Shown here piece after piece: positions 50,704 through 60,689 of a stretch of 64,000 nt of DNA; the stretch's first letter is position 1, and every line of letters starts with the position of its first letter. The stretch is taken from the NCBI GenBank assembly GCA_022606425.2, contig JAHDVF020001519.1, forward strand, positions 493,389 to 557,388, read 5' to 3'. A model generated the notes under the pieces. The model searched no databases. It was not told the origin of the DNA and saw nothing but the letters and a program-made list of their open reading frames with translations. Origin of the DNA: Lepidostoma basale. Lineage: Eukaryota; Arthropoda; Insecta; Trichoptera; Lepidostomatidae. The position numbers and the translations under genes were made by a program.

Positions 50704-50991
50704 TAAATTATAAATAACACACTTGTTTTTTTACCACTTGAGTATTATATTTTAAACGACTAGTTTCGGAAGCTACAGATGCTTCCATCTACAGGTTTCA
50801 ATATAAACTCATTTAATATATTATAATATTAATACATTATAAGTTTATATTGAAACCTGTAGATGGAAGCATCTGTAGCTTCTGAAACTAGTCGTTTAAA
50901 ATATAATACTCAGTGGTAAAAAACAAGTGTTTTATTTATAATTTAATCATGTCCTACCAAAAAGTGAATGCCGAAATAATAAATAACATAA
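50704..50991. repeat. Foldback with 12 bp direct repeats and hairpin motif in both arms
   Basis: caacaattttat at 50692-50703 and 50992-51003 reads as a target-site duplication. Arms 50704-50815 and about 50838-50945 are near-perfect inverse copies over 100 bp. Minus 50758-50794: CTGTAGA, T, GGAAGC-atctgta-GCTTCC (6 bp), GAAAC, TA, GTC. Plus 50857-50893 is the same with one stem mismatch. The loop (50816-50837) is AT only. Confidence 0.75.
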
Positions 50992-51003
50992 CAACAATTT
51001 TAT

Positions 51004-51655
51004 AATATTTTTATAAATATGTATTTTTACTGAAGTAGGACTGTTTGTCCGAAACACGTCTATATATATTTTTTTAAATATCAGTGATGTATATACATAG
51101 TGAAAAAAGAAAAATAGAAGTAAAATGTATTGTTCAAAATAAATTTGAGAAACTAGAGTGTAACTCCTAATTTTCCCTAATACATGAGTCTAGAAAATTA
51201 CCAAGTCTTAATCAATGACAAAATATTCGACCTCTAATCTCCAAAAGAGGCAAGCCGTCTCTCCCCTAAACTACCAGCAAAATGAGTAGGTTCATGACAC
51301 GTGACAACTCTGTACACTCCATTGAGCTCGGGGTGAAATCAATGTGTCAAAAATGATCAAACAGATTGTGCTGAATATGGGGTGTCAGTGAACTCTTGAA
51401 TTTATCCCATCTTTAACAATTCATAGCTCAAACGTTATATATTTAAAGAAATAACATTTAATACGCCTATGTTAAGTTGGCTTCTAAATTTACCTGGACC
51501 TGTGTAAAATCTACATCTGATTGGCTTTGTTATGTACTTAATCAGAATCAATATACAAAGAGCTCTGTTTTATCATCATATAAGAGGTAAATTGCAGTAA
51601 CTCTGAATAGCCTAATTTATATCAGTGAAATTTCATCAATATTCACCATTTATAA
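51004..51655. other. Hairpin-motif relic at 51030-51060, otherwise unassigned
   Basis: 51030-51060: CTGAAGT, A, GGAC-tgttt-GTCC, GAAAC, AC, GTC, followed by ctatatatatttttt as in the 63685 copy. From 51120 to 51655 nothing is recognised. Confidence 0.5.
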
Positions 51656-51659
51656 TGCT

Positions 51660-51760
51660 ACGAGCTTATTCACAACAGTAGTGACATACGGGTGCGAAGC
51701 GTGGACGTTGACAACAAAATTTGCCGAGATGCTGGACATATTTGAGAGAAGGATATCTCT
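51660..51760 (+). pseudogene. LINE RT C-terminal scrap
   Basis: TTVVTYGCEAWTLTTKFAEM and LDIFERRIS match the TxVxYGxExWTLxxxxxxxLxxFERKILR motif after the RT palm. 33 codons remain. Confidence 0.65.
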
Positions 51761-51954
51761 CACTTCCTATGGCCATATAACCCTTGAAAAGTTTTAGCCT
51801 CCTTGATGATTTTCCTCCAAGCTCCTGCTGGAACCATATTCACTAATAATAGCCAGGAAAGTTTTGCAATTCAGGCACCAAGAAGTCGACTAACATCTCC
51901 ACATGAATTCAAACATAAACTTTTTTTTGGGACACCTTGTATTATGTTTCATAA

Positions 51955-52362
51955 AGGCCGTGCCACACTGTTTGAAACAAGCTCTCCACAGGGGTGAGAG
52001 CTGCGGAGCCCACGGTTAGTGTAGCGTACACATGCTGTTGTAAACAAGCTCTCCACAGGGGTCACCTTTGTGGAGCCCACGGTTAGTGTGGCATCCACAG
52101 TAGACACCATTTTCGTTCAATACGTCCGCACTCCACCGATGCGATGCCGCTATGCAACTGACCTTGACTGGTAGAATGTGGAGCGCCCACATTGTTGAAT
52201 GCGTGTTTACAACGGCGGGATCCACACGTTACTATGCGCGTCCGTCCACAAAGGTTGTTGAAGGTCAAACGAATTTTTGTTTCAAACAAGTGTCTACACA
52301 GTTTTAAACCGCCGGTGGAGACCGATGTGGAGAGATTGTCTAAAACAGTGTGGCACGGTTTT
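51955..52362. mobile_element. TIR element (about 400 bp) with subterminal CTCCACA repeats
   Basis: 16 bp perfect inverted ends ccgtgccacactgttt (51958-51973) and its complement (52343-52358); similarity extends about 20 bp inward (caagctctccaca). CTCCACA or TGTGGAG-like heptamers recur about eight times inside. A block from caagctctccacaggggt to cccacggttagtgt is duplicated with a 66-67 bp period (51980 and 52046). No ORF with a domain. hAT or P-type affinity is possible; no clean target duplication found. Confidence 0.7.
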
Positions 52363-52398
52363 AAGTGTGATATGTTTCAATAAATGACTCTGATATGT

Positions 52399-53193
52399 TT
52401 AACCCTTAACGTACCGTGTTCAAAACAAAACGCTCGCTCCCATGTGGTAAATTCAGTTTACCGCTAACTTTATCTAAATATCAAGCATATGACTCGATGA
52501 ATCAAAATTTAATTTATGTCATCTTGTAGGGAATTTCATTAGGAATAGATCGATATCTATAATATACATGGATTATTTGAAAAACATATCATTATTAATT
52601 TTTTTCTGGAACCATGCGATTTCTGATATGGAATGCGTCACAGCATACGAGCAACTGGACACCAGGTATAAACTTGTCTGCGCGCCGCGGCCGGCGGGGC
52701 GAGATTTTACGAGATTTTACGTATGATAAAGGCACCTAGGCAAAATGTATAGTACGTTCAAGACAACGAGTACGTATTAAAATTTGTCCCTTTTGGTGAA
52801 GTGTTAATATTTTCACAGTTCTGATATTATTAAGTTACGTGCTGCGTTTCCATCCACAGTCGGTATTATTACGTACCTATTAAAAAGGCCAAAGATATAA
52901 TTTATAATACGTTCAAAACAGCGAGTAAGTATTTGTCACTTTTGATAAAGTTGTAAATATTAGCAAAACAAATTCTACCTTAACACGAATGAAGGTGAGG
53001 GCAGTCTTAGAAAATATTTTTTTTTGGGATGAAGGAAGTAATTTTTTGCTTTTTTTTTTATTACGAAATATTGAGAACACTTCAATGGAGGATTACAATT
53101 TTTTTTATAATATTAGGGTCCATAGGTTTTAAGAAAATCAACTTTAAATTGGCAGTGGAAACTCAATTGACCACATGGCAACGCGACGGTTAA
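52399..53193 (+). mobile_element. piggyBac-type MITE, copy 3
   Basis: TTAA at 52399-52402 and 53190-53193. The GC island reads gcgcgccgcggccggcgggg here, differing from copies 2 and 4 mainly in that 30 bp. Only 225 bp separate it from the internally deleted piggyBac-like element downstream. Confidence 0.9.
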
Positions 53194-53418
53194 ATAAATG
53201 AACGAAATATATTTACGACTTTTTTTTATTATATTTTTTAAAGTTACCTTAGTTTACCTCGCCCACATTCTGTTAAGCTATAAAACTGAATCTATACCAA
53301 TACCGAGAAATAATAGATCCGTTACGTTACAGATCCGTTTTCGTTCCTGTTTTCCCAGAAAATCTCACACTACGCCTACTTTGACCCAGCCCTAAGTATA
53401 CATAGTATGTACTATTGA
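53194..53418. other. Spacer between two TTAA-bounded elements
   Basis: No recognised feature. Confidence 0.3.
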
Positions 53419-53999
53419 TTAACCTGGCACCTGCGTTCCCTAATACTTTATAAGAAAAGCACTCCACGCGGCGTATTGACAGGGATTTTATGTTTCCTGT
53501 TCGTAAGATAAATATGTTGTCTAAAAATTTATAATCATAGCCGAAACGTAGGTAATCAGATTTTTCATCTGATTGTGCGTGATAAAATAACAAAAACACT
53601 CTTTGAATAGTTGAATAAATGTAAACAACAAATTCAATACAAATCACTCAACGAAAGACGCGGCGCCATTAATTGTTCATCACGTGACACGTTCGTAAGT
53701 CCGAATTCTACCGACAGATAAGATGGAGTCCTGCGCGGGTATTACACATCGCGTCGCCGTTAAACGTAAACACAATTAATATTGAAAGGGAACATTGTTT
53801 TACTACGATCGTTTTTAAGTACCTATAAGTTCACACTGATAATTTTACAAAGGACTATTCAATTCAACAAGCACAGATGTTTGGTTTTGAATTTCAAATG
53901 TTTTTGTGTTATATTCAAACAAATATAATCGTCTTTTTTATGTGACACAGAAATTACTGATTGTTTTTATTATAACTTTAAAAAATTGGATCGTAGTGA

Positions 54000-54290
54000 T
54001 AAATTTTAAAGCACGGCTTTAAGCAAAGGCTGACGTCACACGGAGGACAAAAATATCTTGATAGCTTTTGTTTTTTTACCTCGAACCGAGGAATTTCCAC
54101 AAACATGGCAACGTCTTCGAGGGGCTTTTCTGGTACTAGATTGGAGAAGTTCCGGCAAATGTTCTACCATATCGGATGTCGGATACGTCGTGTCACAAAA
54201 AAATGTGATACGTCGTCGGCGTTTGTACCTTCCTGGTTTATGTAAATAAATAGAATTTATTTGTTTCTGTAACTATTTTTGACATGATAT
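54000..54290 (-). pseudogene. piggyBac-like transposase C-terminal cysteine-rich domain
   Basis: Minus strand: DIMSKIVTETNKF, then GRYKRRRRITFFCDTTYPTS, DMVEHLPELLQSSTRKAPRR, RCHVCGNSSVRGKKTK, a 1-base frameshift, SRYFCPPCDVSLCLKPCFKI. C-x2-C...C-x2-C-x5-C-x3-C is the zinc-binding C-terminal domain by which piggyBac transposases recognise transposon ends. Directly upstream should stand the RNase H-like catalytic domain; it is absent. Confidence 0.75.
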
Positions 54291-54424
54291 CGTGATTCAA
54301 GAAATGTTAAAAAAAAATCGCACTCAGATGAATTTTCGGAAAGGCTATTATTAGTAATACCGGATTGAAAGTCATAAAATTCGTGAATTATGGGGATATG
54401 AGGTCCAGATGTCCAATTATATAA

Positions 54425-54580
54425 TTACTCTTCAACGATTCCCTCAACAGATTGTTCTTCCATGTCAATATCAAGAACATGCCTCTCCCGAGACTCGAGG
54501 TCTTCTTCCATTTCATAATCTGAATCTAGTTCACCAATTATTTCAGGTATATTTTCGTCAGATATATTTTGATACGCCAT
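54425..54580 (-). CDS. Acidic N-terminal peptide of the piggyBac-like transposase
   Basis: A 51-codon frame: MAYQNISDENIPEIIGELDS, DYEMEEDLESRERHVLDIDM, then EEQSVEGIVEE and a stop. An Asp/Glu-rich start is typical for piggyBac transposases. Its position 5' of the cysteine-rich part in the same element supports this, although the peptide alone is not diagnostic. The stop is probably secondary damage. Confidence 0.55.
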   Translation of the reverse strand: MAYQNISDENIPEIIGELDSDYEMEEDLESRERHVLDIDMEEQSVEGIVEE

Positions 54581-55228
54581 ATTTGCATAAGATATACTCA
54601 CAACTTTTTGAAATATCCCAAATACAAAATTAACTTAAGAACTTTTTTGAAATTTACCTTTTTTCAAAACAAAAAAACTATGTTATTGCTTTTTAGTATT
54701 TTTTAAAATTAAATATAGTTCGCAATACAAAACAAATTTTTGTTTTCACTCAATTTTAAAAACTTCTCCTTGCAAAGAAATCCGCGACAATAATACTAAT
54801 TTAAATGTTAAAAAATACAAAAATAAATTTAGAAGCAAGCTCGAGGATCGATATTGAAAACCGCGCACATCTCCGGACTCGAGCTTCGTATGCTGAGTAG
54901 TGGGAGTGAGCGGACTGAACGCGGGAAACTTTGAATGAATGCCTACTTATTACAGAGATCGCGATCGATGTCAAGGATCCCGTAAATCTAAGTTTTTGTC
55001 AAGTTAACTCAATATTTGTGATGAATAATTGTAGATGTCGTTGGTGTTATGAAATAAACTAAATATTTATCAATGCTGACACGTCTCAAAGGGACAAATT
55101 CCTGTTTTATCAACATTTGAATATCCCGGCCGGTCGGTGTATCATACGTCGATACGCGCGCAGTGAACGGTACAAATTCTTATATGGGAGTTGCCGTATC
55201 ATACGTCGATACGCACGCAGGCTAAGGG
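54581..55228. other. 5' UTR and end region of the piggyBac-like element
   Basis: Non-coding. Contains the two tatcatacgtcgatacgc subterminal repeats and GC-richer sequence (54840-55000) that could hold the transposase promoter; no TATA element is convincing. Confidence 0.4.
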
Positions 55229-55366
55229 TTAAGAAGAAATTTAATATTGGGATATTGATTAAAAATTTCCGGGAATTGACAAATGAAGGGTTTGGGTAAA
55301 TTCACGAGTATTATTATAACGGAAGATACAACAACGGATCTGTTTAGATTGTTCGATAAACCTTAT

Positions 55367-56000
55367 TCTTCTTCTTCTTCTTCTGCTTTATTTAGGACTG
55401 TGTCCTGTTATTTCTCGGAGCCTATTCCTGAGAAGCAGATGTCCACCTGTCTCGCCATCATTTAGGTAGTCTTCCTGCAGGTCGATTTTCTGTTGATACT
55501 TTATTTGCGGCAATATTTATCACTCTTTCAGAACATGCTCTTTCCACATGATCTTTCAAGTAGCGTCTTCTCAGTCTTCCCCATCGCACGACATCTTCTA
55601 CATTGCAGATCTTTCTTATTTCAGAATTTCTTATTCTGTCTCGGAGTGTCGTTCCCACAACGGATCGGAGAGTTTTCATTTCTGTGGTTCTTAGGAAACT
55701 TTTTGTTCTGATGGTGTCGGCTCTTGTTTCTATTCCATATGTCATTATAGGACGTACGCATGTCTTGCAGATTCGAATTTTGCTCTCCTTTAGCATATTT
55801 TTATTTTTCCAAACAGCATTCGTCAAACAGCCAGCCACAACGGCGGCCCTGTTTGTTAGTTCACTTACTTCTCCGTAGAGGTCACTGCTGCTTGATACAT
55901 CAACACCTAAGTACTTGAAATGCATCACTTGTTCTATTATTTTATTATCTAATGCAAGCTTGCATCGTACTGGTTGCCTTGATGTAACCATGCTCTTTGA
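55367..56000 (-). pseudogene. LINE RT C-terminal extension, GAA-tailed family, copy 2
   Basis: A 177-codon minus-strand frame: KIIEQVMHFKYLGVDVSSSS, GEVSELTNRAAVVAGCLTNA, VWKNKNMLKESKIRICKTCV, RPIMTYGIETRADTIRTKSF, LRTTEMKTLRSVVGTTLRDR, VEDVVRWGRLRRRYLKDHVE, ENRPAGRLPK. FKYLGV...RPIMTYGIET...TTEMKxLR is the RT thumb and post-RT region. The tail is GAAGAAGAAG (complement at 55368-55384). The catalytic palm is absent. Longest uninterrupted LINE frame in this half of the window. Confidence 0.85.
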
Positions 56001-56337
56001 CTAAACTCTTCGATAAACCAATTTATATGTTTTTTTTTTACTGAGATGCATATCAAAACCTACTGTTAACCGTAAGAAAATAATAATTAGTGGATATTAA
56101 CTGTAAAACATTATTTGTTTGTTTAATAATAATGGTTGAGATAGGAAACAATAGATCGCGCCGTGGAATAGCTATGTTTTGTCTCGCTTCCAACACAACA
56201 CTTCCCAAAAATTAGTATTTATATCTTGAATGTAAAACCAAAATCAATCGAGCTTTCAACGTACATAAATTATAAAATGTAGTTTTACCAAATTAAAACC
56301 GCAACCATCATTTAAATATATATATATTTTTTTTTAA
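56001..56337. other. No feature recognised
   Basis: AT-rich spacer without ORF. Confidence 0.3.
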
Positions 56338-56515
56338 AGAGACTAATACCAAGGATTTAAATCAATGATATTAGAATTTATTTTACAATCTTCAATGTGA
56401 GCAGAAAATAGCTCATTATTATGAAGAAGGAATCTGGTCGTGTCCAGGCTTGAACCCATGTCCCCTGGATCAGGAGCCAAGAGTTCTATCCCCTAGACCA
56501 CCACCCGATTAGATT
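56338..56515 (-). repeat. tRNA-derived SINE, family S2
   Basis: Complement: ggtggtctaggggatagaac (A box), gggttcaagcctggacacga (B box), agattccttcttcataataa, gagctattttctgctcac, aataaattctaatatcattg. Close to 49207-49380. Confidence 0.8.
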
Positions 56516-56647
56516 CTACTTAACCTATTAACCACTTAACTTATAAACTTAAAAATAATTACCATACGCCAGGCTCGTTCTCATTGCATTTGTTCCAAAT
56601 TATAACCACGAGTCTCATTCGATATTATTAAGGGGTTAAATCACTTA

Positions 56648-56995
56648 ATCTATTGTCCCTAAACAGTGTCAAATGCCGATCTCTGGAACATGGCAGGCGA
56701 AAAGCCAATTAGAGAACAAGTCGCTAGACGCAAATGGCAGTGGATCGGTCACACTCTGAGATGGAACCCAGCCTGCATCGCTCAGGGCGCATCCCCTATG
56801 GGGGGAAAGAGAAAGCGAGGCAGACCTAGAGCCACCTGGAGAAGAGCCCTGCATGACGAGGTTAAGGCAGCAGGCCTCACTTGGGATGACGTTAGGCATC
56901 AGGCATGCGATAGAATCGGGTGGAGAAGGTTCCTTGAGGCCCTATGCACCACGGAGGTGTGACAGGACAAGAAGAAGAAGAAGAAGAAGAAGAAA
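56648..56995 (+). pseudogene. LINE RT C-terminal extension, AAG-tailed family, copy 1
   Basis: Open frame: SNADLWNMAGEKPIREQVAR, RKWQWIGHTLRWNPACIAQG, GGKRKRGRPRATWRRALHDE, VKAAGLTWDDVRHQACDRIG, WRRFLEALCTTEV, stop, then (GAA)n. RRKWxWIGHTLR...GKRKRGRPRxTWRR...AxDRxxWRxxVxALC is the classic end of a LINE ORF2 family spread through invertebrates. Flanks aaatcacttaa (about 56637) and aaataacttaa (about 56993) may be an imperfect TSD. Confidence 0.85.
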
Positions 56996-57407
56996 TAACT
57001 TAACTGCTTTTCGAAAATATTAGATTACTCTGAAAAAAGTACTCGTAATGTTAAATCAGGCTCGTAATGTTAAATGCCAAAAAAATTATACGGATTTCAC
57101 TCGATATCATAGATTAGGGGGTTGAATATCTTAACTCCTTTTTCATTTTTTTCCAGTGAAATTTTGATTGATCTACAGGAAAATTGATACTTGATGGGCG
57201 AATTATCAAATCCTATTCAAATTTCGATACCATAAATTGAATTTTTATTTAAATATTTCTGTCAAAAGTGCGCATTATGAATGATAGATATTTAGTAACC
57301 CGCTGCGCAAATATTTTCAGAAATCGGATTATCGTTACGTTATTAAAGAGAATACTAGATACAATGTTACATATTTGTGTTATTTTTTTTTTAGAATTGA
57401 TGTTAAA
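56996..57407. other. No feature recognised
   Basis: AT-rich spacer. Confidence 0.3.
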
Positions 57408-57730
57408 AATGGCAAAAGAAGGATGAAAATAGAATAAATGCAGTAGAAATGAGATCTCTTAGACGAATGTGTGCTTCTGAGTGTCGAATGAAAATATAAG
57501 AAGTGAATGGGGTACGAATGATGGTGTTATGAACAAAATAATGAAAGGATCATTAAGATGTTTAGACATACGGAAAGAATGAACGAAGAAATAATGGTAA
57601 AAAATATATATGTTAACGGTGTCGGTAACGGTGTTAATGGTGTAAATTAAAGAAATGTGTCAGGAAATAAAATGCGGTAGTCCATTCTTTCTGTCTACCT
57701 CTTTGGAGAGACGGCGTGATGGTTAGTTAG
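57408..57730 (+). pseudogene. RTE-like LINE copy, decayed
   Basis: tggcaaaagaaggatgaaaa, agatctcttagacgaatgtg, gaatgaaaatataagaagtg, gaaaggatcattaagatg, then loss of the GRPRKTWHD part (57620-57655) and the end ctttggagagacggcgtgat, GTTAGTTAG. Stops and deletions throughout. Confidence 0.8.
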
Positions 57731-57994
57731 CTATGTTAAAAATCGAATACATTTCCAAATTTAATTCAAAATGTAACACAGGTTAAAAAATACTGTGAGA
57801 AAACACGTCTGCTCCCCGAAACATGTTCGAGAAAAATGCAAATAAGGGTTTAAAAAAATACATTTTCAGAAAAATATTTAAATGAGAACACGTTTGATGA
57901 TTCCATCATTGTCGTATCGTGACGTTCCCATTAAATATAATTAAACTTTAAGAAACAGTCATTTTGCGTTTATATTAATTATTAAATATACCGT

Positions 57995-58785
57995 TTAACC
58001 CTTAACGTACCGTGTTCAAAACAAAACGCTCGCTCCCATGTGGTAAATTCAGTTTACCGCTAACTTTATCTAAATATCAAGCATATGACTCGATGAATCA
58101 AAATTTAATTTATGTCATCTTGTAGGGAATTTCATTAGGAATAGATCGATATCTATAACATACATGGATTATTTGAAAAACATATCATTATTAATTTTTT
58201 TCTGGAACCATGCGATTTCTGATATGGAATGCGTCACAGCATACGAGCAACTGGACACCAAGTATAAACTTGTCCCCGCGCCGCAGCCGGCGGGCGAGAC
58301 TTTACGAGATTTTACGTATGATAAAGGCACCTAGGCAAAATGCATAGTACGTTCAAGACAACGAGTACGTATTAATATTTGTCCCTTTTGGTAAAGTGTT
58401 AATATGTTCACAGTTCTGATATTATTAAGTTGCGTGCTGCGTTTCCATCCAGTCGGTATTATTACGTACCTATTGAAAAGGCCAAACATATAATTTATAA
58501 TACGTTCAAAACAGCGAGTAAGTATTTGTCACTTTTGATAAAGTTGTAAATATTAGCAAAACAAATTCTACCTTAACACGAATGAAGGTGAGGGCAGTCT
58601 TAGAAAATATTTTTTTTTGGGATGAAGGAAGTAATTTTTTGCTTTTTTTTTATTACGAAATATTGAGAACACTTCAATGGAGGATCACAATTTTTTTTAT
58701 AATATTAGGGTCCATAGGTTTTAAGAAAATCAACTTTAAATTGGCAGTGGAAACTCCATTGACCACATGGCAACGCGACGGTTAA
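57995..58785 (+). mobile_element. piggyBac-type MITE, copy 4
   Basis: TTAA at 57995-57998 and 58782-58785. Nearly identical to the 46544 copy, including the ccccgcgccgcagccggcgg island. The 67-codon frame near the 3' end is conserved in all four copies only because the copies are young; it has no transposase signature. Confidence 0.9.
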
Positions 58786-59363
58786 TAAAAGTATATCATA
58801 AAAATTAAAACTAATAAATTAGATAAATGAGATTTTTCAATGTGTGTATACATGGAGATTTCCAACAATTTGATACGGATAAGTAATTATTAATATGATT
58901 TTTACATCTTGATAAATTACACTACACATTATTATGATCGAGAGAGATAATTTCGGATTGTCAAAATTCAACAAAATGTAATAGTGTCTGGCGCCATTTT
59001 TCATACGAAAATATAAAACTTTTGCGGTATATGCTCTCTCACAAATATCGCAGTATCTTGACATGATCCGGCTTGAAAACGTCTTTCAATAACTCTCGCT
59101 GTAAGGGGACTAGACATGATAGAAGAGAACCGTCAAAACATCTTTATTTCTTTTTCTTTTTCTGTTCACAGTTTCCATTATATCGATTTTCTAAACATCT
59201 TATTCCACATCTTGTATATACTCGTAGTATATTGATACTTGAAACATTTGCTTAAGGGGCTACGCCACCTTGACGCTCGGAAAAATAGGTATAAAAATAA
59301 ACGTTTTTAACACAGCCATTATAATATATATAATAAAACAATCTTTATTTATTTATGTATTAT
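58786..59363. other. No feature recognised
   Basis: No coding or repeat feature; short T-rich runs only. Confidence 0.3.
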
Positions 59364-59377
59364 AGATAGTATTATCA

Positions 59378-59774
59378 ACTCCAGGTAAACTCCAGGTGTT
59401 TATAAATAGGTGCCTTCGCTCAATATTCAAAATCTATTGGCGCCAAACAGTGTCAAATGCCGCTCTCTGGACTATGGCAGGCGAAAAGCCAATTAGAGAG
59501 CAGGTCGCTAGACGCAAATGGCAGTGGATCGGTCACACTCTGAGACAGAATCCAGCCTGCATCGCTCAGGGTGCACTAGACTGGTCCCCTGTGGGGGGAA
59601 AGAGAAAGCGAGGCAGACCTAGAGCCACCTGGAGAAGAACCCTGCAGGACGAGATTAAGGCGGCAGGCCTCACTTGGGATGACGTTAGGCATCAGGCATG
59701 CGATAGAATCGGGTGGAGGAGGTTCCTTGAGGCCCTATGCACCACGGAGGTGTGAAAGGACAAAAAGAAGAAGA
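59378..59774 (+). mobile_element. LINE 3' insertion with perfect 14 bp TSD
   Basis: agatagtattatca flanks it at 59364-59377 and 59775-59788. Inside, 59396-59755 is an open frame: RCLRSIFKIYWRQTVSNAAL, WTMAGEKPIREQVARRKWQW, IGHTLRQNPACIAQGALDWS, GGKRKRGRPRATWRRTLQDE, CDRIGWRRFLEALCTTEV, stop, then an AAGAAGAAGAAG tail. Same family as 56648. The undamaged frame and exact duplication indicate a recent, strongly 5' truncated insertion. Confidence 0.92.
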
Positions 59775-59810
59775 AGATAGTATTATCATAGACAATAATA
59801 AATATTAAAA

Positions 59811-59850
59811 GTCAATGAAACAGGCGAATATGTTCGCCTGTTTCATTGAC
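59811..59850. repeat. Perfect 18 bp inverted repeat at the broken end of an RT fragment
   Basis: gtcaatgaaacaggcgaa (59811-59828), loop tatg, ttcgcctgtttcattgac (59833-59850). The right arm is LINE coding sequence (FACFIDYE); the left arm is its mirror copy, which would form if the end of the new cDNA folded back and primed itself during integration or repair. Confidence 0.8.
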
Positions 59851-60350
59851 TATGAGAAGGCATTCGATAGAGTCAAACATGCTGAATTTATGCAAATGTT
59901 GGAGGAGTGCAATGTGAAGAACAAAGATAGGAACTTTATCCGTAATCTTTACTGGTGTCAAACTGCCGAAATTAAAGTCGATGATGCCTGCTCAGAAGAA
60001 ATTGAAATTATAAGAGGCGTGCCTCAGGGCTGCATATTGTCACCGCTGCTATTCAACATGTACTCCAATTATGTCTTTAAGAAAGCCCTAGAAAACTCGA
60101 CAATGGGAGTGAAAGTCAATGGCGAATGCATCAATAATATTAGATATGCCGATGACACCGTCATCCTGGCTTCCAGGTCTTCAGGAGCTCCTTATGAGCG
60201 TTAGCAATGCAGGAGAAGAATTGGGCCTAAACATTGATATTAAAAAGACAAAATGGATGGCATTTAGCAGAGCGGGTTACTCCGCTCTAACATTACGACT
60301 CGGTGGTGAACCATTGGAGAGGGTGGAACATGTGTTATTATTATTTAATA
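59833..60350 (+). pseudogene. LINE reverse transcriptase palm domain fragment
   Basis: FACFIDYEKAFDRVKHAEFM carries motif A (first catalytic Asp), RGVPQGCILSPLLFNMYSNY motif B, and INNIRYADDTVILA motif C with YADD. After a frameshift near 60190 comes ELLMSVSNAGEELGLNIDIK and KTKWMAFSR. This is a proper RT core, lacking its N-terminal fingers and endonuclease. It may belong to the AAG-tailed family next to it (59378), but the TSD shows that the two are separate insertions. Confidence 0.88.
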
Positions 60351-60689
60351 TTATTTATTAGTTCCTACTGTTAAAAAAATAATTATTAGTACTTATAACA
60401 ATAGCACAGGTTAATTTTTAAATCTGAATTATTGTATCGAATTTTAAATGCGTTTTTATATGAGGGTATTATTTGCAAACCCGGCAAACTCCACCAACAA
60501 TCAAAAGTGAGATATGAATTGGGTCTTATTCATTATACATTTGCACACAATTTTTATTGATTTTCATTTTCAAATTCGGCTTCATTCTGAAGAATTTTGC
60601 TATTAAAATATAGGGTTTGTTGCAAACATGGCAACCTCCACTTGAGTGTTGCAAAGCTGGCAAACTCCAAAATGAAATTCATTAATATT
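60351..60689. other. Repeat edge, no gene
   Basis: Strings such as acccggcaaactccac and gttgcaaagctggcaaactc (60480-60672) recur within this stretch; they look like a degraded leading part of the array that follows. Confidence 0.4.

Larger units (their letters stand above)
53419..55232 (-). mobile_element. Internally deleted piggyBac-like transposon, about 1.8 kb
   Basis: TTAA at 53419-53422 and 55229-55232. Minus-strand 5' end ttaacccttagcctgcgtgc; the other end, read inward, ttaacctggcacctgcgttc, so the ends share CC...CCTGCGT. Near the 5' end tatcatacgtcgatacgc occurs twice (about 55140 and 55195), a subterminal repeat. The coding part keeps the N-terminal and C-terminal ends of a transposase; the DDD catalytic core is missing. 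Confidence 0.75.

Noticed and set aside
59378..60350. A single LINE carrying the RT palm and the C-terminal extension
   Set aside because: The C-terminal piece is closed by its own exact TSD and tail upstream of the RT piece, and the order is reversed (C-terminus before palm).
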